From contig JABDDT010000004.1 of assembly GCA_013287475.1 (NCBI GenBank), positions 20,547 through 84,546 on the forward strand: a DNA stretch of 64,000 nt, read 5' to 3'. Below, piece by piece: positions 18,441 to 26,715 of the stretch (position 1 is its first letter; the number at the start of each line of letters is the position of its first letter). This stretch comes from Bacteroidota bacterium. GTDB taxonomy: Bacteria; Bacteroidota; Bacteroidia; Chitinophagales; Chitinophagaceae. Under the pieces are notes generated by a model. That model worked only from the letters and a program-made list of their open reading frames with translations, searched no databases and was not told the origin of the DNA. Both the position numbers and the translations under genes were made by a program.

Positions 18441-18459
18441 GATTTTTACTTTTTAATTG

Positions 18460-20358
18460 TTACTTTTTAGATTTCTCCTCAACCTCAAAACCAAGCAAAA
18501 CATTTCCTCCCATTTCTCCAAACATCCCATATCCTGAATTTACATATAACATTCCATCAGCGATTACAGGGGCGGGTCCATCTATGGATCCTCCTTTAGC
18601 TTTTATTCCATTGATCGTGTCATAATCTCTGGCCGTATTATAATCCCATAATATTTTTCCATCCATGGATGAATAACCGCGCATATGTCCGTCCAATGAG
18701 CCGGCAAATACAATTCCGGGTATAACAGCAGGCGCTGCAGAGTTAAAAGAGAGGCAGCCTTTTTTATCAGGGCACTCGGGCGAAGGCGTTTTCCAAATTA
18801 TTTTTCCAGTAAAAAGATCAAGAGCATATATTCCGGGTGAAGCCATGACCGATGAATCCCTTTTATCTAATCCGGCGATATTATCAGCATTAGCTGCATA
18901 GACAAACCTTCCATCTGTTGCCATTCCCCAATGGATACCTCCCAGCATGCCTCCTTTTCCGACCCTTGTCTGCCAGATGAGCTTCCCCCCGTTTGGTGAT
19001 AAAGCATATACCACGCCTGACTTCTGACCCGCGAGTAAAATTTCATTACCATCCTGTCTTTTTATAAGTATGGGCGCCATTCCAAAATCCAGATCAGGAC
19101 CTGATTTATCGGGACAGTTAATAAAAACAGGGCATGCTACATTATAAGCATCACCACTGGTTGCCTGAAAACTCCAGATTAATTTTCCAGTATTCAAATC
19201 AATAGCCTGTATCGCATCGCTGGAATTGGTCGTCGGACGTGAATAATTTTCACCAGTGCCGATATATACCAATCCTCTTTTTGCATCTATGGTTGGACTG
19301 CACCAGACCGGTGCGCCTGATGGTCCGAAGAAAGGTTTACCATTTTTCTTTTTTCCTCTTTCTCCTGCTGCTTCAGCTATTACGCGATACCGCCAGATTT
19401 CATTTCCTGTTTTCTCATCCAATGCAACCAATCCACCGGATGAAAAACAACAATTATATTGCCCATCGACCGCTACGCCTACTTCGGTGGATGTGATAGG
19501 GACAAATACTTTCCCGGCGTAAATTGCCACAGACCCCGTAACACCTGATTGCGGGTCAATTCCCGCTCTTTTGTTCCAAATCTGTTTGCCAGTATTTAGA
19601 TTGATTGCATAAACATTTGTACTGAAATCGGCAAAATATGCAATGGCTGAGTCCGCATGTTTTTGTATAACGATTGCTCCGCGAATGGCAGCATTCGCAG
19701 CGAAATGCCATCCGGGTTTTCCTGTTTTTCTATTGATGGCATAGAGGTCTCCAAACTGGCTGCCAACGATCAGCCAATTATCTACAACTGCAGGCTTACT
19801 GCGAACGATTGTAGCATCCGGGAAAGCAAAAACCCATTTCAATTTTAATGAACTGATATTGGAAGAAGTTATACCCGCCTGTTGCGAATTACGATGTCCC
19901 GTGCCTGTTATATTTCCGCCCCAGCCTGAATAATCGAATATAGAACGACCATGCTTCGGAAGAGAAAATGCTGTATAAGCGTTCTCAGGAATTACCGTAG
20001 ATTTTAATTTCCCACCGGTTACCCATTCTGCAACTGCCTTCCTTTCGATTTCAGAAAGAGAAGCAGCCTGTTGACGCATTTTGCCATTGTTCAATGCTGC
20101 CAGTACAGCCCTGGGAGTCATGAGAGATAATACTGAAATACCAGGTGCCAGATAGCCGGCTGTATCCTTGTGACAGGTATAACAGGTTGTATAAAAGATC
20201 TTCCTGCCCAGCGCACTTACGGTGTCGCCTGGTTGCCCGTCTCTGTTATTCTGTAGTAAAATTGCGGGAGTTGTTATTTTTTTAGCCTGAAGAAAAAGAG
20301 CGGCTAAAAAAACTGTTGTGGCTAACATCATCGGGAAAGAAGACCTGGCTGGGTTCAT
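18460..20358 (-). CDS. Cytochrome c / PQQ-binding-like beta-propeller protein
   Basis: 632 aa. An N-terminal signal or anchor (about residues 8-27) is followed by a cytochrome c domain with TTCYTCHKD (CxxCH) near residue 58, and then an eight-bladed quinoprotein propeller. Repeats of the type YAINLNTGKQIWNKR, LVALDEKTGNEIWRY, IQAIDLNTGKLIWSF and YALSPNGGKLIWQTRV are PQQ_2 blades. The adjacent cysteines in QYNCCFSSGG may form the vicinal disulfide seen in PQQ dehydrogenases. The order cytochrome then propeller resembles polyvinyl-alcohol-dehydrogenase-like enzymes. The ATG at 20358 gives a proper signal sequence; an upstream ATG (20463) does not. Confidence 0.88.
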   Translation of the reverse strand: MNPARSSFPMMLATTVFLAALFLQAKKITTPAILLQNNRDGQPGDTVSALGRKIFYTTCYTCHKDTAGYLAPGISVLSLMTPRAVLAALNNGKMRQQAASLSEIERKAVAEWVTGGKLKSTVIPENAYTAFSLPKHGRSIFDYSGWGGNITGTGHRNSQQAGITSSNISSLKLKWVFAFPDATIVRSKPAVVDNWLIVGSQFGDLYAINRKTGKPGWHFAANAAIRGAIVIQKHADSAIAYFADFSTNVYAINLNTGKQIWNKRAGIDPQSGVTGSVAIYAGKVFVPITSTEVGVAVDGQYNCCFSSGGLVALDEKTGNEIWRYRVIAEAAGERGKKKNGKPFFGPSGAPVWCSPTIDAKRGLVYIGTGENYSRPTTNSSDAIQAIDLNTGKLIWSFQATSGDAYNVACPVFINCPDKSGPDLDFGMAPILIKRQDGNEILLAGQKSGVVYALSPNGGKLIWQTRVGKGGMLGGIHWGMATDGRFVYAANADNIAGLDKRDSSVMASPGIYALDLFTGKIIWKTPSPECPDKKGCLSFNSAAPAVIPGIVFAGSLDGHMRGYSSMDGKILWDYNTARDYDTINGIKAKGGSIDGPAPVIADGMLYVNSGYGMFGEMGGNVLLGFEVEEKSKK

Positions 20359-20494
20359 AATTTGAAATTGTTCTTGCCGGATATAAAAGTAATAATGTCC
20401 CAAAGACGCACGAATTAAAATTAGACGAAAGGAATTTAATTCGCTGAACTGTATTATATGCACGACGAGCAGCGTACGGAATACCCTTCCTTCA

Positions 20495-21199
20495 TTATTT
20501 ATGAATTTTTTTCAGTACTTCCTGCCTGTGTTCCCTGGATATGGGAAGGAGTTTACCATCGATTTCAACACAGTTTCCTTCTATCGAATTAACTTTATCA
20601 ATGCCTATGGTGTATGAGCGGTGAATACGTATAAACTTTTCGGGAGGTAGTTTTTCTGTAATAGATGTAAGCGACTGGTATGAAATTAAGGAAGACGATT
20701 TGGTTGTAACCCTGATATAATCTTTCAGACTTTCTATATAGAGAATATCACCCATCATTATTTTTACAAATTTCCGGTCCACTTTTAAAAACAGGTATTC
20801 GCTTTCATCACCCGGATTATTATCGGAGAGGTTTTCAGCACTTGCAACAGATTTGAGTGCTCTCTCAAAAGCTTTTACAAAACGTGGAAACGATATGGGT
20901 TTTACCAGGTAATCCAGGGCTTCGAATTCGAAACCTTCCACCGCATAATCCCGGTAAGCTGTTGTAATAATCACAGGCGGAGGGTCCTTAAGAGTTTCAA
21001 GGAAATCAAGCCCGGTTAACATGGGCATTTCAATATCGAGGAAAATCAAATCATATTTTTCTTCTTTTAAAAGACGAAAAGCATCCAGGGCATTTTCGCA
21101 ACGCCTGGTCTCGACGTTTTCAAACCGGTGCAAATAATTTTCAATAATATCTATAGCCAATGGTTCATCATCAACAATCAGGCATTTGAATGGTTTCAT
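20495..21199 (-). CDS. LytTR response regulator (pair 2)
   Basis: 234 aa. Receiver domain with IVDDEPLAID, phospho-acceptor Asp in LIFLDIEMPMLTGL and Lys in DYLVKPISFPRFV; LytTR domain from about residue 130 with DILYIESLKDYIRV and FIRIHRSYTI. Its start overlaps the kinase gene by 4 bases. The PQQ-propeller gene lies 136 bases downstream in the same orientation, which makes that gene a candidate member of the operon or regulon. Confidence 0.94.
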   Translation of the reverse strand: MKPFKCLIVDDEPLAIDIIENYLHRFENVETRRCENALDAFRLLKEEKYDLIFLDIEMPMLTGLDFLETLKDPPPVIITTAYRDYAVEGFEFEALDYLVKPISFPRFVKAFERALKSVASAENLSDNNPGDESEYLFLKVDRKFVKIMMGDILYIESLKDYIRVTTKSSSLISYQSLTSITEKLPPEKFIRIHRSYTIGIDKVNSIEGNCVEIDGKLLPISREHRQEVLKKIHK

Positions 21200-22299
21200 C
21201 TGGCCGGCATTTTTAGTGAAACGATGAATTCATTGTCATTCTCTGAAATATCAAGCTGATAATTATTGCCATAAAGCAATTCCAGCCTTCGCCTTGCATT
21301 TTTTAATCCAATGCCTGTATTTTCTTTTGAAAGATTTTCACCGATAGGGTTTTTAATGCTAAAGAGTAAGAATGCTCCTTCAACTTTTAATGAAATTTCT
21401 ATAATGATTTTATTGATATTGTTTTTAACCCCATGCTTGAAACTGTTTTCGACGAAAAGGATCAGTATCATAGGCGGGATGCTTACTTCATCAATTTCTC
21501 CCTCTATCTCAAAAGAAACATACAGTCTTTGTCCAAACCGCAGCTTTTCAAGATCCAGGTAATTCTGTAAATAGGTGATTTCTTTATTCAGTGATACTTT
21601 GGCTGCATTTGATTCATAAAGCATATAGCTCATCAGTGCAGATAATTTCAGAACGACTTCAGGTGCCTGGTCAGATTTTTTAAGTGTGAGGGAATATAAA
21701 TTATTTAGTGTGTTAAAGAAGAAATGCGGGTGAATCTGTGTTTTCAGGAAATTCAATTCTGTTTCGAGATACTGTTTCTCCTTTTCTTTCATCAACTGCT
21801 GGTTTTGTATCCAGTCTTTCGAGAGTTTAATACCCGTAGTAAAACCGGTAAGATAAAATAGTCCGACAGCTTCTGAAAACAGACTTTTAAATCCGAGCCC
21901 TGATGTATAAGTATAAATCTTATAGCCTAAATGAATGTACAAATTTTTAATAAGCTGATCCGCATAGGCCATAACAAATAATGCAAGTGTCAGCGTCAAG
22001 GCATAATAGAGATATTTTCTTCTATACAAATAAGCAGGTATCAGGATATAAATATTGATATATACAAGCACCGCTGAAACTGGCATGAATGCACTGAGCT
22101 GGATATAAAAACCTAAATCGTGAAAATCATAAGCTGTGTAAAAAGCCGTACAAATGAATAAATAATATAATATCCAGAACAAAGAATGATAAATCCATTT
22201 CTTTTTAAAAAATACAGACAATTGGCCCGACGTTTCAACAGCCTGTTGTTGGATTGGAAAAGATTTATCCTTGAAAGTCTTAATCAGGGCGGTTTTCAT
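21196..22299 (-). CDS. LytS-type sensor histidine kinase (pair 2)
   Basis: 367 aa. About 30 polar residues, then four transmembrane helices (about 33-165), a coiled linker (QNQQLMKEKEKQYLETEL), the His_kinase motif TQIHPHFFFNTLNNLY, and an HATPase_c domain with LILFVENSFKHGVKNN and TGIGLKNARRRLELLY. There is no recognisable extracytoplasmic sensor domain. Overall layout is the same as pair 1, but the sequence has clearly diverged. Confidence 0.93.
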   Translation of the reverse strand: MKTALIKTFKDKSFPIQQQAVETSGQLSVFFKKKWIYHSLFWILYYLFICTAFYTAYDFHDLGFYIQLSAFMPVSAVLVYINIYILIPAYLYRRKYLYYALTLTLALFVMAYADQLIKNLYIHLGYKIYTYTSGLGFKSLFSEAVGLFYLTGFTTGIKLSKDWIQNQQLMKEKEKQYLETELNFLKTQIHPHFFFNTLNNLYSLTLKKSDQAPEVVLKLSALMSYMLYESNAAKVSLNKEITYLQNYLDLEKLRFGQRLYVSFEIEGEIDEVSIPPMILILFVENSFKHGVKNNINKIIIEISLKVEGAFLLFSIKNPIGENLSKENTGIGLKNARRRLELLYGNNYQLDISENDNEFIVSLKMPAR

Positions 22300-22555
22300 T
22301 ATTTATCAAAACTAATACATTGAATAATCGAAAAATGAATTGTCTGCAAATGGCAAGGTTTGCCTGTTGAATTGCAACTATTGACCGCTGAACAACAAAA
22401 TGTTTCTCCCTCTAGTAAAAACTACAGGTAATCAAATATCCGGGTAACTTTGATTAAGGTCACTCTGTTTCATCTTGAATTATTATTTTCATCAGCAATT
22501 TTATTTTAATGGTACAATTATAAAGAAAGTTTAAGGACTCAAAAATTTAGAACAA

Positions 22556-23668
22556 ATGAATATTAAAACTTATGGGATATTATTGACCGTAGCATTTGTA
22601 ATGTTTTTCAATATTTCTATTTCGGCCCAAACCAAACTTGACAGCCTGCTGCCGGTTCGTGGTTTTTGTATTGATGCACCAAGACCAGCTGGCATGGATT
22701 CCTTTATTCATTTTATAGGAAACGAATTGGCTCCGCGAAAAGTTAATACGTTGATAGTTCAGATCGAATATCACTATCAGTTCAAATCTCATCCGGAGCT
22801 TATCGATAGTTTCGCGCTTTCAAAAGCAGACATAAAAAAAATTATTGCTGTCTGCAGAAAAAATAATATCCGGGTCATTCCGCAAATCAACCTGCTTGGT
22901 CATCAGTCCTGGGCGAATCATACTGGTAAATTATTAAGGGTTTACCCGCAATTCGATGAAACGCCCGCTATAAAAATGCCGGCAATATATGTGTGGCCAA
23001 ATGCAGATAATCTTTATTGCAGAAGTTATTGCCCTCTGCACCCTGATTTGCATCCCATACTCTTTGAAGTAATTGATGAACTCTGCGATGTTTTTGAAAG
23101 CGATGCATTTCATGCAGGGATGGATGAGGTATTTTATATTGGTGATGATAAATGTCCGCGATGCGGCGGAAGAGATAAAGCAGAATTATTTGCCGGAGAA
23201 GTGAGGACAATTCATGATCACCTGCAATTGAAAGGGAGGGAAATGTGGATCTGGGGCGACCGGCTGCTGGATGGTAAAACAACCGGTTTGGGTGAGTGGG
23301 AGGCTAGTTTCAACAATACATACCGGGCTGTTGACATGATTCCGAAAGATGTAGTGATTTGCGACTGGCATTATGATAGGGCAGATAAAACCGCCATTTA
23401 TTTTGCAATGAAAGGGTTCAGGGTGATAACCTGTCCCTGGAGGCAGCCATCGACGGCGGTTATTCAGATAAACGACATCCTAAACTTTAAACAGGAATCA
23501 ACCCCTGAAATGAACGCCCGTTTTCTCGGAATCATGGAAACCATTTGGGTGCGCACCGATACATTTTTGAACAATTATTATACAGAACCTCCATCAGCTA
23601 CTCCCATTGAAAACACACCCTGGAATTGTTTCAGGGTTATGTATGGTGCCATCGATAAACTTCAATAA
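22556..23668 (+). CDS. GH20-like glycoside hydrolase, secreted
   Basis: 370 aa with a signal peptide (cleavage near ISISAQ, residue 25). The chain forms a TIM-barrel catalytic domain of the family 20 beta-hexosaminidase type: the conserved Asp-Glu pair is in FHAGMDEVFYIG (about residue 190), preceded by NIRVIPQINLLGHQSW and followed by MWIWGDRLLDG and the Trp-rich end DWHYDR...PWRQ. A CPRCGG motif (about 200) sits after the catalytic pair. The N-terminal GH20b domain and C-terminal extensions of full hexosaminidases are missing, giving a minimal-domain protein. Substrate is likely a beta-linked N-acetylhexosamine, but this is not proven. Confidence 0.85.
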   Translation: MNIKTYGILLTVAFVMFFNISISAQTKLDSLLPVRGFCIDAPRPAGMDSFIHFIGNELAPRKVNTLIVQIEYHYQFKSHPELIDSFALSKADIKKIIAVCRKNNIRVIPQINLLGHQSWANHTGKLLRVYPQFDETPAIKMPAIYVWPNADNLYCRSYCPLHPDLHPILFEVIDELCDVFESDAFHAGMDEVFYIGDDKCPRCGGRDKAELFAGEVRTIHDHLQLKGREMWIWGDRLLDGKTTGLGEWEASFNNTYRAVDMIPKDVVICDWHYDRADKTAIYFAMKGFRVITCPWRQPSTAVIQINDILNFKQESTPEMNARFLGIMETIWVRTDTFLNNYYTEPPSATPIENTPWNCFRVMYGAIDKLQ

Positions 23669-23820
23669 CTATTAACCATTTCTGTGATTTGCGATAATTA
23701 GCCGCATACAGGGTTATTATACATGATGATAAAATGATATATAATATTTATTTAAGTTCTAATCGGGTTTTTGCGATATCTGGCTAAAATAAATGAAATA
23801 TTTTTACGAATTTTCTGAAA

Positions 23821-23853
23821 TTGACTTATGGAATCCCTTTTTTTGTATATTTA
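23821..23853 (+). promoter_or_regulatory. Candidate Bacteroidota-type promoter
   Basis: TTG at 23821 and TATATTTA at 23846-23853, separated by 22 bases, approximate the Bacteroidota sigma consensus (TTG, ~19-21 bases, TAnnTTTG). The match to the -7 element has one mismatch and the spacing is slightly long. It would serve the small gene at 23907, 54 bases downstream. Confidence 0.3.
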
Positions 23854-23906
23854 CGTGAGTCCGCAGGACAAAAGAAACCATTTAAAGAATCTATAAATAA
23901 AAGCAG

Positions 23907-24089
23907 ATGTACAAACCAATCAACAGAATTTCATTGATCGCTTTGGGTTCAATAACTTATTGGGTGGGATATTGTGGTTTCTTCACTCACCTGCAGAATA
24001 CAGCCTATGCCTTACTAAGCCTGTTTTTGATCATATCCGGTCTCTGGCTTGCAGGTACGAATTCTTCCAATTTGGTCAGGGGCAAATAA
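23907..24089 (+). CDS. Small two-helix membrane protein, hypothetical (60 aa)
   Basis: 60 aa beginning MYKPINRISLIALGSITYWV. Two hydrophobic helices (about residues 8-25 and 33-50) are joined by a short loop (CGFFTHLQN), with a polar tail NSSNLVRGK. No family is recognised. A possible promoter lies upstream, and the frame is preceded by an AT-rich, non-coding stretch. It sits alone between the GH20-like gene and a 305-base gap. Coding status is plausible but not certain. Confidence 0.5.
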   Translation: MYKPINRISLIALGSITYWVGYCGFFTHLQNTAYALLSLFLIISGLWLAGTNSSNLVRGK

Positions 24090-24394
24090 AACTGTCAAGT
24101 AATAGCTTCGTTTTAAATTGAAAGCTATAATTTCATAATTGCACTAAATCTAAGTGTAAACTCTTACCCTATTTAAACATAAGGATAAACTGCCGGCTGA
24201 TTTTTCGTTACAGTTCGGGAAATAAATCAGCAGAAAGTTTTATCCGGATCGATCCCTTCTCTTTTATAATCTCCCGGGAATTTTAAATGCCTGCCTGCTA
24301 TCATATTATTGTAGCATTCAGCGTTACTATGTAAAGTCATTTCTTGCGCTCATGAATTTAATTAACTGAGCCCTAACCCTAATGAAATGCTATC
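24090..24394. other. Intergenic region before the beta-helix gene
   Basis: 305 bases. A weak 7-bp stem (atagctt at 24102-24108 with aagctat at 24122-24128) is followed by aattt and could terminate the small upstream gene. No gene, repeat or clear promoter was seen in the rest. Confidence 0.5.
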
Positions 24395-26608
24395 ATGAAG
24401 ACCCTGGCCTTGTGGAGTATATGGAGGAAAGCAAACAATTTTCATATATTATTTACGCTCTTTCTATTAGCTTTTTCTACCAAAGGGGTCGCTACTACCT
24501 ATTATGTAAGCAGTTCGGGCAATGATTCCAATAACGGCACTTCTATAGTTGATGCCTGGTCGACTATCGATAAAGTAAACAGCAGTGTATTTCTTCCCGG
24601 TGACACATTGTATTTTGAAGGTGGACAAACTTTTAATGGTAATATTTATTTATCTGCCACTGATGCCAATGATCCCAACAACATTTTTGTTATTTCATCC
24701 TATGGTACAGGAAGTGCAACGATTAATGCAGGCAGTTCTTATGGTTTTTATGCATTCAATACACAGGGGTTCTCCGTTTCCAATTTAATATTTGATGGCA
24801 ATAGTGTAAACACTAATAACAGTGCAGGCCTGATCATATTCTCAGATCTTTCAGGAAATGTTAAGCTCAGTAATATTTCTGTAAGTAATGTTGAAATTAA
24901 AAACTTCGGGGCGGAGGGAGTTAAAATTTACACTTCAGCTGGCCTTACCGGATTTCAAAACCTTTCACTCAGCTATCTGAGTGTACACGATGTAACAAAT
25001 AACGGGATCATGATTTTTGGGAATATTACCCAATCACTCGTTGGATGGCAGCATAAAAATGTTTCTATTTCAAATTGTGAAGTATATAACGTTCCCGGAT
25101 CTCCCATTCCTGCAGCTTATGAAGGTAATGGCATCGTGATCGCCGGAGTAGATGGTGGAGTGATTCAGTATTGCACAGCGCACGATAATGGACAGAACAA
25201 TGTTTTTTGCGGAGGACCTGCCGGCATCTGGACCCTTGAGAGTAATGATGTTACCATACAGTATTGTGAAAGCTATAGAAACCACGATGGTTCAGGATGT
25301 GACGGTGCGGGTTTTGACCTCGACGGCGGTGTGACCAATTCAATGATGCAATACAATTATTCTCATGAAAATGATGGAGCCGGCTATCTTATGGGCCAAT
25401 ATGAAAATGCAAGATCCTGGGCTAATAATTCAATGAGGTATAATATAAGTCAGAATGATGGCGTAAAGAATGAGGGTGGCATTGGTTTATTTAAGGGACC
25501 AGGCACAACCATGAGTGGCGCAAATATTTATAATAATGTGGTTTATATTTCACCTCAAATCGCCAATAACAGTGAAAGTGCCGCATATATTACAAATTGG
25601 GCTACGGGCATCAACAACGTAGCTTTCTACAATAATATTTTTTACAGCACTGGTGGAGTACCCTTCATCAGTATTCCTGCGGGCTATTCTGCTTTTTTTG
25701 CAGGCAATATATATTGGTCTTCAGGTAATCCTTTTTCTCTCTTTTATCAGGGTAATAATTATTCATCATTGGACTCCTGGCGCACTGCAACAGGAAATGA
25801 AATAGTAAGTGGGAACAAAACCGGTCTCAACAGTGATCCACTTTTAACCAATCCGGGTTCAGGAGGCACCATTGGATTCGGTAACAGCCTCAACACGCTG
25901 AATGCCTATAAAATTAATAACAGTTCATCTCCGGCTAATAATGCAGCATTGGATCTCTATTCACTCTTTTCTATTAATCCGGGTAATATAGATTTTTGGG
26001 GAACAATCCTACCGGGTGGAAGTGCCAATGATATAGGAGCTAACCAGGTCAGCATTCCACTTCCACTTGTATTGTTGTATTTCAATGGCAATTGCGCCGG
26101 TACAGAACAAAACATATCCTGGGCTACAGGAGAAGAAACAAATATGAGATCCATTGAACTCATGTATTCAGAAAATGGAAATAAATTTAGCCGTTTGTCA
26201 GACATAACCCCCAAGGGAAGCAATAGCGTATATAGTTTTACAAATGATATGTCATCACCAGGGAATAATTATTATCAGTTAAAAATGACTGACCTGGACG
26301 GTTCCATTTCTTACTCAACGGTTCTGAATATAAATTGCCAGAATATTTCCGATAAAATAAGTGTTGGTCCCAATCCTTTCATTAACTCTTTCAACCTTTC
26401 AATTGAAACAACTGTCAAGAGCCCGGCAACAATAACTTTATATGATGCCATGGGAAAACTGCTTTCTGAGAGAACGGTACCACTAATCGAAGGCAATAAC
26501 CAGGTCAGTTTCGACGGAATGAATTGGTTGCCTTCAGGGATTTATTATCTTCGGATCGCATATAAGGATCAGGTAGATCATTTCAAGCTGCTTAAAGCGG
26601 GTTATTAA
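24395..26608 (+). CDS. Right-handed beta-helix protein with T9SS sorting domain
   Basis: 737 aa secreted protein. An N-terminal signal (about residues 15-33, LFTLFLLAFSTKGVATTYYV) leads into a parallel beta-helix (about 35-530) with many repeated rungs rich in Asn, Ile and Val (for example NSAGLIIFSDLSGNVKLSNI and VTIQYCESYRNHDGSGCDGA). The C-terminal 80 residues are a type IX secretion CTD, with VGPNPFINSFNLSI and the final WLPSGIYYLRIAYKDQ...FKLLKAGY. It is exported through the Por system and attached to the cell surface or released. The helix suggests binding or cleavage of a polysaccharide; catalytic residues cannot be assigned. Confidence 0.9.
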   Translation: MKTLALWSIWRKANNFHILFTLFLLAFSTKGVATTYYVSSSGNDSNNGTSIVDAWSTIDKVNSSVFLPGDTLYFEGGQTFNGNIYLSATDANDPNNIFVISSYGTGSATINAGSSYGFYAFNTQGFSVSNLIFDGNSVNTNNSAGLIIFSDLSGNVKLSNISVSNVEIKNFGAEGVKIYTSAGLTGFQNLSLSYLSVHDVTNNGIMIFGNITQSLVGWQHKNVSISNCEVYNVPGSPIPAAYEGNGIVIAGVDGGVIQYCTAHDNGQNNVFCGGPAGIWTLESNDVTIQYCESYRNHDGSGCDGAGFDLDGGVTNSMMQYNYSHENDGAGYLMGQYENARSWANNSMRYNISQNDGVKNEGGIGLFKGPGTTMSGANIYNNVVYISPQIANNSESAAYITNWATGINNVAFYNNIFYSTGGVPFISIPAGYSAFFAGNIYWSSGNPFSLFYQGNNYSSLDSWRTATGNEIVSGNKTGLNSDPLLTNPGSGGTIGFGNSLNTLNAYKINNSSSPANNAALDLYSLFSINPGNIDFWGTILPGGSANDIGANQVSIPLPLVLLYFNGNCAGTEQNISWATGEETNMRSIELMYSENGNKFSRLSDITPKGSNSVYSFTNDMSSPGNNYYQLKMTDLDGSISYSTVLNINCQNISDKISVGPNPFINSFNLSIETTVKSPATITLYDAMGKLLSERTVPLIEGNNQVSFDGMNWLPSGIYYLRIAYKDQVDHFKLLKAGY

Positions 26609-26715
26609 TATTCACACCTCATAAATGCCCAACTGAATAACTCCTTTGGAAATATTAACATTTCCAAACCTCCGGTTAAGATACTTTTACGTTCCGGAAA
26701 ATTAATACCTGCTTG

